64,000 nt of DNA from Bacteroides intestinalis (GCF_902364365.1 NZ_CABJDN010000002.1:4815-68814); one strand, 5' to 3'. Counted from the first letter of the stretch, positions 26,381 through 35,332 are shown. Notes: a model not told the origin generated them from the sequence alone. Made by a program: numbers and translations.

Positions 26381-28126
26381 ATGATTATGGAAGCAACAGC
26401 AATTCAATCAGTAGAGAAAAACATCACAATGGTAGCATTGGCAAACGTGCAGCCGAGCAATTACAACCCACGTAAGAATTTTGACGAAGCGAGCCTTGCA
26501 GAACTTTCCGAGAGTATTCGTCAGCAGGGTGTGTTACAGCCTATTGGAGTACGCCCAATAGAAGACAACCGCTTTGAGATTGTTTTTGGAGAACGCCGAT
26601 ATCGTGCCTCCCTCATGGCAGGATTGGAAGACATTCCGGCTGTCGTTATGGAAATTTCAGACGAAGTTGCCGAAGAAATGGCGGTAACTGAAAACCTCCA
26701 GCGCAAGGATGTTACCCCGATAGAGGAAGCAAATGCCTACCAAAAGCTCATTGATAGTGGTCGCCACGATGTGCAGTCTTTGGCGGTGCAGTTCGGTAAA
26801 AACGAAAGCTATATCCGCACACGCCTTAAATTCGTTTCCTTAATGCCCGAAATCGCACAGCTTTTGGAACAGGACGAAATCACAATCAGCGTAGCGAGCG
26901 AAATTTGCCGTTATGGGGAAGATATTCAGAAAGAGGTGTACAACAAGCATCTTAAAGAGGGGGTGCAGTACAATAGTTGGCGAGGAATGAAAGCCTCTGA
27001 TGTTGCACGGAACATCGAACGGCAATATACCACCGACTTGGAGCGATACGCATTTGACAAGACCCTCTGTCTGTCGTGTCCTCACAATACAAATAATATG
27101 ATGTTATTTTGCGAGGGTGGTTGCGGAAATTGCGCCAATCGTACTTGCCTTGCTGAAATGAATGCAGCATATCTCACGGAGAAAGCCGTGCGCCTTATGG
27201 AAGAACGCCCTGAGGTATCCCTCTGCTATGAAAGTTTCAACAGCAATGAAGCCGTAGTAGAACGTCTTACCGCCATGGGTTACGAAGTGGAAAGCCTTAA
27301 CTATTATGCAAAGGCATATCCCGAACAGCCCGAAGCACCCCGAAAAGAAGAGTACGACACCACCGAAGAATACGAACAGGCACAGAGCGAGTTCGAACAG
27401 GATTTGAACGATTACACGGAAGAATGCGAAGAAATCCGTACCCGAAGTGAAGCAGGTGAAATCATCCTTTATTTCCGTATTGAGAGCAAGGACATCGTAC
27501 TCTGTTATGTTCCGAAAGTTACCTGTACTACCAATGACACAAAACAGGAGCAGACGCTTTCACCGGTAGAGAAGTTGGAAAAGCAAGACAAACGCAACAA
27601 GGAAATTGCCCTTGAAAAGACTGTAGAGGACACAAAAAAACAGATTTTGGAGGTTGATATGTCCGATTGCAAGTTTGGGCAAGACGAGGACAAGATGATT
27701 TATTTCTTCTTGCTATCATCCCTCCGCAAAGAGCATTTCGAAGCGGTAGGTATCGAGGAAAAAAAGCCTTATTCCTACCTTACAGATGAAGAAAAGATAA
27801 ACATCATTGCCAACCTCACGAGCAAGCAGAAAGCGATTATTCGCAGGGATTTTCTAATTGCTAATTTCAAGAACGCATACGGCAACAATGCCATTGCATC
27901 CCTCTTGCTTGACTTCGCACAAAAACATATGCCCGACCTGTTGGCAGACATCAAGAACGGACATAATGAAGTGTATGAGAAGCGTCACCAACGTATCGAA
28001 GAGAAAAAAGCCGTTCTTTTGGTGCAGGAACAAGCAAAGCAGGAAGCGGAGCAATCTGACAAACAGCAATCCGAAGTAGGGATGCAGACCGAAGAACAGC
28101 CACAAGAGGAAGATATTGCAGCTTAA
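26381..28126 (+). CDS. parB: ParB/KorB-like protein with a cysteine cluster
   Basis: This 581-residue protein has a ParB N-terminal CTP-binding domain at about residues 15-110 with GERRYRA (70-76) and ENLQR (104-108). A KorB-type helix-turn-helix spans about 120-190. A cysteine cluster at 230-256 (C230, C233, C244, C248, C251, C256) could bind zinc. A long charged, Q/E-rich C-terminus follows. It lies apart from parA, behind its own leader repeat and terminator. It may serve partition, or regulate the ICE as an antirestriction/transfer factor. An ATG two codons later is an equally good start. Confidence 0.85.
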   Translation: MIMEATAIQSVEKNITMVALANVQPSNYNPRKNFDEASLAELSESIRQQGVLQPIGVRPIEDNRFEIVFGERRYRASLMAGLEDIPAVVMEISDEVAEEMAVTENLQRKDVTPIEEANAYQKLIDSGRHDVQSLAVQFGKNESYIRTRLKFVSLMPEIAQLLEQDEITISVASEICRYGEDIQKEVYNKHLKEGVQYNSWRGMKASDVARNIERQYTTDLERYAFDKTLCLSCPHNTNNMMLFCEGGCGNCANRTCLAEMNAAYLTEKAVRLMEERPEVSLCYESFNSNEAVVERLTAMGYEVESLNYYAKAYPEQPEAPRKEEYDTTEEYEQAQSEFEQDLNDYTEECEEIRTRSEAGEIILYFRIESKDIVLCYVPKVTCTTNDTKQEQTLSPVEKLEKQDKRNKEIALEKTVEDTKKQILEVDMSDCKFGQDEDKMIYFFLLSSLRKEHFEAVGIEEKKPYSYLTDEEKINIIANLTSKQKAIIRRDFLIANFKNAYGNNAIASLLLDFAQKHMPDLLADIKNGHNEVYEKRHQRIEEKKAVLLVQEQAKQEAEQSDKQQSEVGMQTEEQPQEEDIAA

Positions 28127-28141
28127 CCATAATCAGTAACC

Positions 28142-28179
28142 AACGAATAGAGGGTGGAGTAATCTGTCCTCTATTCGTT
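28142..28179 (+). terminator. Terminator after parB
   Basis: A 12-bp perfect stem AACGAATAGAGG / CCTCTATTCGTT with a 14-base loop, 15 bases after the parB stop. Confidence 0.7.
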
Positions 28180-28628
28180 CCTAATTTGTAATTAGATTAA
28201 GGTGAAGATGTTCACGGACAACTGCTCCAAACCGTTGTCGGGCGGCGCGTCTGCCGGGCAAACCCGCCATCCGCGCGATTATGCCTTTTCTATCCCATTT
28301 ATAGCTACCTCCCGATACCCCGCCGCCACCCGTCTTCATTTATACCTATCAGTTTCCTCCTTTTTATCTTTTCCATCTTATTCCTTCTCCGGTTCCTTCC
28401 TGTCCTCGCCGGTTGGTTTTCCAGACGCGAAGGTGGACTGCCGCGCTTGATTCCATCGCTTTGAAGTGCATTTTTATAAAATTCTTCCTTTCTGTGAAAG
28501 AGTAATTTTCCAAAAAAAGTGTTGGAAGTAGCTTGTTCGTCAGTCCTGTAAAGCATCTGTAAATCCCAAGCGGTTCAGACAGAATATAGAACCGAACAGA
28601 GGGAAGAAAAATAAATCATTAAAATTTC
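28180..28628. other. Intergenic region with leader repeat copy 2
   Basis: There is no gene. A GC-rich block (28200-28290) precedes a C/T-rich stretch and the leader repeat (28409-28610). Confidence 0.5.
28409..28610 (+). repeat. Leader repeat, copy 2 (before the 28.6-kb genes)
   Basis: Nearly identical to 26146-26350, starting at CCGGTTGGTTTTCCAGACGC. The terminal hairpin CGGTTC (28571-28576) / GAACCG (28589-28594) is kept while its loop changes. It ends 19 bases before the next gene. Confidence 0.75.
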
Positions 28629-28910
28629 ATGACAATGGACAACATCAAAGAAAGCAAAGAGTACAAACTTGCCAAAGAATGGGAAATGGCAGTGAATAGT
28701 TTTAGTTTCAATCCCAAGCGTTTTGCAGCCGCTATACCTGATATGCACCCCACACTGCAACAGAGCCTCTATAGATTGTTTAAGGAGTGCATCATTGTGA
28801 TGGCGGATGAGACACGTCGCTATGATGACCGCAATCGTGCATCACATGAAGAAGCAAAGTGTCTTATGGAATACCTCAAGACAAATGGAAAGCATATCCC
28901 ATTAAAATAA
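28629..28910 (+). CDS. Conserved-looking small ICE protein (93 residues)
   Basis: This is a soluble, helical, charged protein with no recognised domain. The start ATG at 28629 is followed by a second at 28635, either possible. It is the first gene of a three-gene run downstream of leader repeat copy 2. The arrangement suggests an accessory role in ICE maintenance, which cannot be named from sequence. Confidence 0.6.
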   Translation: MTMDNIKESKEYKLAKEWEMAVNSFSFNPKRFAAAIPDMHPTLQQSLYRLFKECIIVMADETRRYDDRNRASHEEAKCLMEYLKTNGKHIPLK

Positions 28911-28917
28911 CAAGCGT

Positions 28918-29190
28918 ATGAAAACACAAGAAGTACAATTTGGCGGCAATAACTATCCTTGCCGTGTGGTGGAATCCAACGAGGGTGAAGAACTCCTTAT
29001 CGGCTCGATTACCTTGCTTGATGCCCTTCAGCCCGGTAGTTTCAACGATGAAAACGAAGGCTTCGCAAGCAAGGAAGCCGAAAGAATCTATGATGAGGTT
29101 TTCTTCTTTACCGACATGGCAAACCTGCGACTGACAGACGTAGAATTGGTTGCCGAACTGAAAAAGGACAACCCGGAATGGTTCGAATAA
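28918..29190 (+). CDS. Small acidic ICE protein (90 residues)
   Basis: This strongly acidic protein (rich in E and D, ending DNPEWFE) has a beta-like start (EVQFGGNNYPCRVVE) and helical remainder. No signal or membrane helix is present and no family is recognised. It starts 7 bases after the previous gene. Small acidic ICE proteins sometimes mimic DNA (antirestriction), but nothing here proves it. Confidence 0.55.
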   Translation: MKTQEVQFGGNNYPCRVVESNEGEELLIGSITLLDALQPGSFNDENEGFASKEAERIYDEVFFFTDMANLRLTDVELVAELKKDNPEWFE

Positions 29191-29223
29191 AAAAACAATA
29201 ATCATCTTAAAAATAGCATAGTT

Positions 29224-29580
29224 ATGGAAAAAGAGTATGTAATACAAATAGCACAGACCATTCAAGAGCAGTTGATAGGACTTACCCCTATGCCCGTCCT
29301 CATGTCATGGGGTATCGCAGAGTTTGCAGCCACCATCTTCAAAGACCTGCCTGCACTTCGTATCAAAGTAAACGGACTGTTACACACCGGATACGTCATT
29401 ATTGCACTTAATGGGTCGGACTATTATGAGGTATATCTGTTGAAAGGCAAAGATGCAGAGTGTGTCAATGAAGAAGTTTGTTACAACGAGTTAGGGGATG
29501 TCATTGACAGGGCAATTGAATGCGGTACTGACAAAGAGGAATACGAAAAAATTGCCATCAGCAACTCACCCAATTATTAA
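29224..29580 (+). CDS. Small ICE protein (118 residues)
   Basis: This is an alpha/beta protein of 118 residues with the middle VNGLLHTGYVIIALNGSDYYEVYLL. It has no signal, no membrane helix and no recognised catalytic motif. It is the last gene of the plus-strand module and converges on the tra operon, with a shared terminator at 29627-29661. Confidence 0.55.
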   Translation: MEKEYVIQIAQTIQEQLIGLTPMPVLMSWGIAEFAATIFKDLPALRIKVNGLLHTGYVIIALNGSDYYEVYLLKGKDAECVNEEVCYNELGDVIDRAIECGTDKEEYEKIAISNSPNY

Positions 29581-29626
29581 GCAGGTAGCTCTCCTGATAA
29601 ACCAGAAGAAGAGATTAGTTAGTAGT

Positions 29627-29661
29627 AAACCGCCAGTACGATTGTACTGACGGTTTTTGTT
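29627..29661. terminator. Terminator between the converging modules
   Basis: An inverted repeat AAACCGCCAGTAC / GTACTGACGGTTT (one mismatch) with TTTTTG on the plus side lies between the 118-residue gene (plus) and the coupling-protein gene (minus). Confidence 0.75.
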
Positions 29662-29697
29662 GTTTTTATTTACATTATATGTCAGACAGCCGGATTT

Positions 29698-31884
29698 TTA
29701 TTTCGCGTTGCGCTTATTTTGAACGTCTTTTATCATCTCTTTCACATCTTGCCCCACTTGTACGAAGTTTTTATATAGGATGCGCTCCCGTTCCTCTCTC
29801 GACTTGAAAGTGTAGAACTTCGGCAGCGGCACATACGCCGCTTCTTCTTTCTTGATTTCTGCCATATCAAAATCTGTTTTGCAGAAGAACTTTGTAGTCT
29901 TGAACTCTTCCGATTCTTGAATATTCATTGAACCGCCCATACCTGTTTTCGTCTTCACAAAGTCCCGTGCCGTCTGACCGCATATCCATCCGGTTGCCAT
30001 ATCCGAGATTTTCGAGGCAGGCACAAGGTTATCCATATTCTCATTGAGATTGATACTTGTTTTGTCCCGGTCAATAGTCACGCCTTTTTTGACCTGGACC
30101 ACCTTGCCGAAGATGTCATTGGACAACCATTCCAGCGTTTCTTTGGCACGTGCCGAGCCGCTTACCACATTACCTACCGTCGTAATGATCTTTTGCATAC
30201 CTACCTTACCATAATCGGCTTCCAGTTGCGGTAGTTCCTGAAAGCCGAGCGTTACACTCACCTTATTGCTTCGCGCTGTACCTATCAGACGGTCTATTTT
30301 GTGAAAGTAGAGTGTCGGTAACTCGTCCACTATAATACTCACAGGAATATTTTTCCCCTGCCCGGTATTCACACGGGTAACGAGACGGTTTAGGATAAGA
30401 GCGTTCAATGCACCGATGATGGATTCCATTTCCGGGTCATTTGCAATCAGCAGGTAACTCGGATTCTTCGGGTCACTCACCTTCAGGTCGAAGTCATCGC
30501 CATCCCGGTGGAATATCCAGTAGCTCTCTTTGGTTGCCAGACGCGAGGTATAAACACGTAACGTGCCAATCATACCCTCCAATTGTTCCATTGCCTTATT
30601 TTTGAAAGCTGTCTGGAATGGACCAAGCAGCGGAGCAACCTCATTGTCAGTTTCCAGTACCTCGAAAATCGTCTGATAACTTTCATTCAAGAATGACAGA
30701 ATATGTGGCATGTCCGAATACTTTCCCAGCCAGTAGGCAGGTTCCACGATATTGCCGCCTTCACGGTCGCGCACGATACCTGTCGGTTTCCAGAATTTGG
30801 TCTGCGGATCTTGCTGTCTTTCCGCATATAGAGGCTTGCCGTTGGCATCGTAGGGTTCACGTTCATAATTCACGAAGAAGTAGATACAAGCGGCAAGGAA
30901 GTTTACCGCCGAGGTTTGGAAGAACTGGTCGCTTCCGCCGCCTCCCTCTTTCTTACCCTTTTGTAGGCTTTCCAATAATGTTTCCGCCGTTTCGCTGGCC
31001 GCCGCAAGATTGTTGATGTACTTTGCCTGAATTGGATTCACCCGACGGCTGTACTCCACATCCACAAAATTAATCATGTTGAACTTGCACCCTTGGGGTA
31101 CTCTGCCCAGTTTCTCGTTCTTCTTGTAATGGTAGTAGAGCTTGGTCGCCAATGTAGGAAACTTGTAGTCATACACCACCATGGCAAAACCTTTGGCCGA
31201 ATGCTGTCGGATAAACGGCTCTATGATACTGAAAGTCTTACCCGATCCCGGTGTTCCAACTACCCATGTTCCTCGAAAGCAGTTGCTTACAGAAATCCAC
31301 CCCTTACGGAATTTACCCTTATAGTAGTATCGCATGGGGATATTTACGCTGTATTCATTCTCGACTTTTTCTTCACATTGTTCAAAACTTTCATTCTCGA
31401 AGTTGAAACGGTCTTTCATCAATCCCTCCTTGATGAACTTTGAAATGTTGTCTAATGCGATATGTACCAGTACTACGCCAGCAATGGAGGCAATCATATA
31501 GAGAATGATATTCAGAGGTAAGGTATAAAGCCTTGTTTCCATCGTATGGCCGAACAGCCATACGGAGAGTACGAGCAGCAATAACCCACTCGTCAATGGA
31601 TACACCACCTGCCGGCGTGCGTTGAACTCCAGATGCTTCTTGTTCCGCGTTCCGACACAAGTGATGCAGATAAGCAGTACCGTTGCGATTTTGCTGTACA
31701 CAAGATTGCCGTCGTGGTAAATCATCCATTGTTTGATGCGTCCGTGAATGTCGGTCAGTATGCCGCCCCAGTGGTCGAGCATTGCAGGGTCAATGGCATA
31801 TTCAAAGAACTCCAGCAGCACGGACACATATACCACTGTGCGGAATATTTTATAGAACCCTTGCAATTCCTTACTTTCTTCCAT
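29698..31884 (-). CDS. mobC: Conjugative coupling protein (VirD4/TraG-like, MobC type)
   Basis: This 728-residue T4SS coupling ATPase has N-terminal membrane helices at about residues 15-35, 62-80, 96-112 and 122-145. Walker A GTPGSGKT lies at 210-217, Walker B SIIVDELPTLYF near 500, and the C-terminus is TraM-recognition-like. It brings the relaxase-bound DNA to the mating channel. In Bacteroides elements this protein is commonly named MobC and lies next to mobA/mobB; here it ends the tra operon and no relaxase gene is found beside it or elsewhere in the window. Confidence 0.85.
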   Translation of the reverse strand: MEESKELQGFYKIFRTVVYVSVLLEFFEYAIDPAMLDHWGGILTDIHGRIKQWMIYHDGNLVYSKIATVLLICITCVGTRNKKHLEFNARRQVVYPLTSGLLLLVLSVWLFGHTMETRLYTLPLNIILYMIASIAGVVLVHIALDNISKFIKEGLMKDRFNFENESFEQCEEKVENEYSVNIPMRYYYKGKFRKGWISVSNCFRGTWVVGTPGSGKTFSIIEPFIRQHSAKGFAMVVYDYKFPTLATKLYYHYKKNEKLGRVPQGCKFNMINFVDVEYSRRVNPIQAKYINNLAAASETAETLLESLQKGKKEGGGGSDQFFQTSAVNFLAACIYFFVNYEREPYDANGKPLYAERQQDPQTKFWKPTGIVRDREGGNIVEPAYWLGKYSDMPHILSFLNESYQTIFEVLETDNEVAPLLGPFQTAFKNKAMEQLEGMIGTLRVYTSRLATKESYWIFHRDGDDFDLKVSDPKNPSYLLIANDPEMESIIGALNALILNRLVTRVNTGQGKNIPVSIIVDELPTLYFHKIDRLIGTARSNKVSVTLGFQELPQLEADYGKVGMQKIITTVGNVVSGSARAKETLEWLSNDIFGKVVQVKKGVTIDRDKTSINLNENMDNLVPASKISDMATGWICGQTARDFVKTKTGMGGSMNIQESEEFKTTKFFCKTDFDMAEIKKEEAAYVPLPKFYTFKSREERERILYKNFVQVGQDVKEMIKDVQNKRNAK

Positions 31885-31887
31885 AAG

Positions 31888-32625
31888 TCAGTCTGTTATT
31901 AGTCCTTGTTTTCTACGATACCAATGATTACCTACTCTGATTACATCCATACCGAACCATGCACCATTCTCGTTCAGTTTTGTTTTTATCTTATCAAGTG
32001 TTACCGGACCGATACCCCAGATTTCCATGAGATATTGCTCGTTAAGATGAATCAGGTCTCCGATATATAATATTCCATGAGATTCAAGATGGCTTTTGAT
32101 GGATGGGGTAATACCCAAACTGAATACCGGTTCCGAGAGATAGTGTACTTCTTCTGCCTGAATGTTATTCAGGGCTATTTCAAGCCCCACTTTGATTCTT
32201 TTGAGAGAATCAAGGCGTTCTTGCATCTTTTGGATGACAAGCTCGTCTTGCTGTATCTCATTGCGTAATTGGGTTGCTCTCTTTACAAGTTCGGCATTAC
32301 TTCTTTTCAACTCTCCGTTAATATCCGCCATTGACAGATTACTTGTTTCAAGCTCGTTTCGTGTGCGGTCTAATTGCGTGACAAGTTCCTCCAGTCTGTC
32401 GGCATGACGCTTCAAGATTGAATTTTTTTCATTATCGGCAGTCATTTCGTCCAAAAGGTAGCCGAACCTTTTAATTTGAAAATTAATATCTTCTTTATCC
32501 GATGCTATGGAATCTGCGAGTTTTGCCAGTATTTGTCGGCATGAATTACCTTTCATGGACTTATACATGAGGACAATTCCCAATATCATCAATGCTATGC
32601 TGAAAAATATATCCGTATCTTTCAT
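31888..32625 (-). CDS. Membrane-anchored coiled coil with RNAP-alpha-CTD-like helix-hairpin-helix
   Basis: This is a 245-residue protein with one membrane helix at residues ~7-21 and a long coiled coil at ~55-155. A C-terminal domain at ~164-225 reads SLGITPSIKSHLESHGILYI, then GDLIHLNEQYLMEIWGIGPV, then TLDKIKTKLNENG. This has the L-x-x-S-I/V-x-x-x-L-x-x-x-G-I-x-x-I-G-x-L...L-x-x-I-x-x-x-G-x-x-x-L-x-x-I pattern of the RNA polymerase alpha C-terminal domain, a DNA-binding helix-hairpin-helix. It lies 3 bases upstream of the coupling protein, so it might hold ICE DNA or the relaxosome at the membrane. The domain call is by eye; the role is inference. Confidence 0.65.
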   Translation of the reverse strand: MKDTDIFFSIALMILGIVLMYKSMKGNSCRQILAKLADSIASDKEDINFQIKRFGYLLDEMTADNEKNSILKRHADRLEELVTQLDRTRNELETSNLSMADINGELKRSNAELVKRATQLRNEIQQDELVIQKMQERLDSLKRIKVGLEIALNNIQAEEVHYLSEPVFSLGITPSIKSHLESHGILYIGDLIHLNEQYLMEIWGIGPVTLDKIKTKLNENGAWFGMDVIRVGNHWYRRKQGLITD

Positions 32626-32638
32626 ATCTTTCTATCTT

Positions 32639-33295
32639 TTATTCGTTTATGGTAATTATGGGGCGTACTCTGTGCGCCTGTACTTTAGGTGTTTCCTGCA
32701 TTGCACCGCTCCCCATGGAATAGAGCCATGCCTTGGCTGTCTGTTGCTTTTCGACTTCTGTGGATGTCCAGTACCAACAGTCGTTTTCATCCAGTGGTAA
32801 CGGCTCACCGCCACATTGTTCGATGACAGGGTTGATTATCTTTCGCATGGTGTAGAGCAGCCGCATCTCTGCCACGGACGGTACATAGGCACTCTGCCCG
32901 TACCGCCATAGGTCGAAAACCGCTTCTGCCATTGGCGAAGCGGTTTCTTGTGTATCATACAGTGCGAATGTATTCTCATTGCCATCATAAGCCATGATGT
33001 CAGCCGATGTGCCTTGTGCGATGCCGAGGCTGTCGGCGAATGCCTGTGGAGCAATGTCCCACAGGTAAACTGCATAACCGTCCCCCTCCGTATCTCCGCA
33101 TTTTTCGGTATCGAAGACCACCGCTATCGCTTTTTTCCCCGATTGTTCATATTGTGCGTAAGGCAAGGCTGTTCCATCCTCGCAGAGGATATGTCCTGGA
33201 CGAACTGCTGTATCGGGTACGTCTATATGCGTGTCACAGGCAGCGCAAAGCACGGCAGCCGTTGCCGCTGCCACCAAATGTATCTTTCGTATCAT
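32639..33295 (-). CDS. Lipoprotein with DUF1566/lectin-like domain in the tra operon
   Basis: This is a 218-residue lipoprotein: signal with lipobox-like AVLCAAC at residues ~14-20. The C-terminal half carries the Lcl/DUF1566 pattern Y-V-P-S-V-A-E-M-R-L-L-Y...C-W-Y-W-T-S-T-E...K-A-W-L-Y...H-R-V-R-P-I. These domains have the C-type-lectin/formylglycine-enzyme-like fold and are common on Bacteroides surface proteins. Located between traO and the coiled-coil gene, it may sit on the outer membrane and act in mating contact or exclusion; that is inference. Confidence 0.65.
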   Translation of the reverse strand: MIRKIHLVAAATAAVLCAACDTHIDVPDTAVRPGHILCEDGTALPYAQYEQSGKKAIAVVFDTEKCGDTEGDGYAVYLWDIAPQAFADSLGIAQGTSADIMAYDGNENTFALYDTQETASPMAEAVFDLWRYGQSAYVPSVAEMRLLYTMRKIINPVIEQCGGEPLPLDENDCWYWTSTEVEKQQTAKAWLYSMGSGAMQETPKVQAHRVRPIITINE

Positions 33296-33316
33296 ATTGC
33301 TTTCTTTTTTGTTTCC

Positions 33317-33829
33317 CTATTTTATAGGTAGTTTCACACCCAGCACGACACCTGCTCGCAGCACGTCCGCACCTTTTATCATCACATCGCTTTTCACTTG
33401 CCAATACAGTGTCCATCCGGCCCGTAGCACATAGTTGTGTTCGTAACCGAAGTGCAGGCCACCGAGGAACTTATTCATGTCGCTTCCGGCTGAAGCTCCG
33501 ATACGCAGACTGCCATAGTGGTTGCGTCCCCGCGTCATGCACGGCTTGTAGGCCACGCCAAAACCGTAGCTGCGGTAGTTTCGCCAAAATGATTCCGGGC
33601 AGATATGCCCGCACGAAGCGCACTCTGCCCATTGTAGATAGCCGTTGACGAAGAACTCCCACATATGGCGATAGTTCATTTCGTGTTCGTAGGCGAGCGT
33701 TATATCCATGCCGTTCTTGTAGAGTAGTCCTGTGCCAAGCGAGAGGCGTCCGCTACCTTGTTGTGCATTTGCACTTGCAGCGATACACACGCAGGTAATT
33801 ATCACGATGATTGTCTTTTTCATAGTCAT
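33317..33829 (-). CDS. traO: Conjugative transposon protein TraO
   Basis: This is a 170-residue exported protein. The signal peptide (cut after ASANA) is followed by a beta-rich, outer-membrane-type domain. It carries landmarks I associate with Bacteroides TraO: LTLG/LSLGTGLLYKNGMDITLAYEHEM is its opening, G-H-I-C-P-E-S-F-W lies mid-protein, and A-Y-K-P-C...R-G-R-N-H-Y-G-S-x-R-I-G-A-S-A-G-S-D follows. Its start overlaps the traN stop (ATGA). TraO is part of the mating channel at the outer membrane. Confidence 0.87.
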   Translation of the reverse strand: MTMKKTIIVIITCVCIAASANAQQGSGRLSLGTGLLYKNGMDITLAYEHEMNYRHMWEFFVNGYLQWAECASCGHICPESFWRNYRSYGFGVAYKPCMTRGRNHYGSLRIGASAGSDMNKFLGGLHFGYEHNYVLRAGWTLYWQVKSDVMIKGADVLRAGVVLGVKLPIK

Positions 33830-34671
33830 TCCTCCTCCAATAAATCTGCATGGAACGAATCTGCCGCCAGTATATCCTCATAGTCGATGTTCAGACTGAT
33901 GTTACGGCCACTAATCTGTTTCTCCGTCATTTCGATGGTCAGTAGCTTGTCATTGGGAAAGGTCATCTTTTTCACGACAATCACATTCCGATAGCCGTGT
34001 CTGAATGTCTTGCCCGATTCCAGAACCAGGGCAGGTGTCAGTTCGATAGTCTGTGCGTTGGTTGCCTTGGCGAGTTTCTTGTCTGTCAGCTTTATCCGTA
34101 TCTCATCAATGTCAAAACGGATGTTCGTCTTGTTCTCGATGGAAAAGTCTATGAAGAAGTAGTCACCCACCGAGTAGATATTGTTCAGACGCATCACCAT
34201 GCGGTGTGCTTTGGTAGCTACGTTGCGGATTTTTGCAGGTGAGTTCCAGATGCGCCGTGCATGATGTGTCATGTCGGCAGTGGACATTGAGACTGCCGGA
34301 TTGTTGTACGCATTACGCTCTTGTAGCAATATCTCCTTATCTGTTACTGCCTCTTTCATCCTTGTGGTATAAATCAGTGCGTATTGTGTGCGGTATCGTT
34401 CCGTCACAATGGTGACGATGGCGAGTATTTCACCATCCTCGTGTCCGCTTTCCTTGGGCTTTAGGCGAATGATGTTGTCAATGGGCTGATCGCCCGCCAC
34501 CTTGTCAGTGGAAATATCCACGAAACGCACCGGTTCCGATGCCGTGATGACAGTTGTTATCTGTTCGTTCACCGTCAGTTGTTCCATTTCTTCGTAGGTA
34601 GTTTGTGCGTTAGCTTTCGGTAAAATGGAAATACCTGATAGAAGCATAATGCCAAATAAATTCCTTTTCAT
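33826..34671 (-). CDS. traN: Conjugative transposon protein TraN (DUF4138)
   Basis: This is a 281-residue exported protein with a signal peptide (cut after PKANA). An N-terminal domain containing V-R-F-V-D-I-S-T-D-K precedes a beta-rich C-terminal domain with I-Y-S-V-G-D-Y-F-F-I-D-F-S-I-E-N-K-T-N-I, the hallmark of TraN. It is thought to play the VirB9-like part of the channel, reaching the outer membrane with TraO. It is translationally coupled to traO. Confidence 0.87.
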   Translation of the reverse strand: MKRNLFGIMLLSGISILPKANAQTTYEEMEQLTVNEQITTVITASEPVRFVDISTDKVAGDQPIDNIIRLKPKESGHEDGEILAIVTIVTERYRTQYALIYTTRMKEAVTDKEILLQERNAYNNPAVSMSTADMTHHARRIWNSPAKIRNVATKAHRMVMRLNNIYSVGDYFFIDFSIENKTNIRFDIDEIRIKLTDKKLAKATNAQTIELTPALVLESGKTFRHGYRNVIVVKKMTFPNDKLLTIEMTEKQISGRNISLNIDYEDILAADSFHADLLEEE

Positions 34672-34683
34672 TGAAATACAGAG

Positions 34684-35289
34684 TTATAATTGAAAATTCA
34701 TGATTGCTTTATTCTCTTGCGAATTGATATTTGCCTTATCTGGGATGTCATCCTGCATACAACTTGGAGATTTGTCCGTAACATCTATCTGTTCGAATAT
34801 GATTTGTTTCGGAAGTATTTTATGGCAGAAATAGCTGCTGTTGAACGGTACGTTTTTCCCTTTTCCGAACTGAATACGTTTATCGAACATGAGTAATTCC
34901 AGATCAGTATTCTGGAAAAGTCGGCAGGGTGCTACGTTGTTCAGCCAATAGTTGGACATCAGCAAGGCGAATGGTTTTCCGAGTTTCAGACAGCGTTCAA
35001 AGACTTCCACCTTCCGGCTGAAAGGAGGATTGGATACGAGTATATCCCATTGGGACGGTTCATAGTTGAAAAAATCCTGTCCGTTATAGATATGGGAATA
35101 CACGACATGGAAACCGGCATCCTTGAATTTCTGCACAAACTCACTGCGCTTCGTATCGAAAGGACACCAGACTATCTTGCCTTCGGGTATATATTTGATA
35201 ATGGGTAATACACCATATCCCGGTGTATATTTTTCATCTGTCGGATTCCCGTATAATTTTTTTAAGTAGTTTGAAGATTTCATAGGCAC
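34684..35289 (-). CDS. Orphan DNA adenine methyltransferase-like protein (1 of 3)
   Basis: This is a 201-residue SAM-dependent methyltransferase-like protein. D-I-L-V-S-N-P-P-F at about residues 82-90 is motif IV of N6-adenine methyltransferases. The region before it (P-E-G-K-I-V-W-C-P-F-D) replaces the usual glycine-rich SAM motif, so catalysis is not certain. There is no restriction partner next to it. It lies inside the tra operon between traN and a small unknown gene. Possible roles are self-protection of incoming DNA or gene control. Confidence 0.65.
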   Translation of the reverse strand: MPMKSSNYLKKLYGNPTDEKYTPGYGVLPIIKYIPEGKIVWCPFDTKRSEFVQKFKDAGFHVVYSHIYNGQDFFNYEPSQWDILVSNPPFSRKVEVFERCLKLGKPFALLMSNYWLNNVAPCRLFQNTDLELLMFDKRIQFGKGKNVPFNSSYFCHKILPKQIIFEQIDVTDKSPSCMQDDIPDKANINSQENKAIMNFQL

Positions 35290-35332
35290 ATGATTAAAAA
35301 TATTTATATTGATTTCTTTTCCCTATTTCGCT

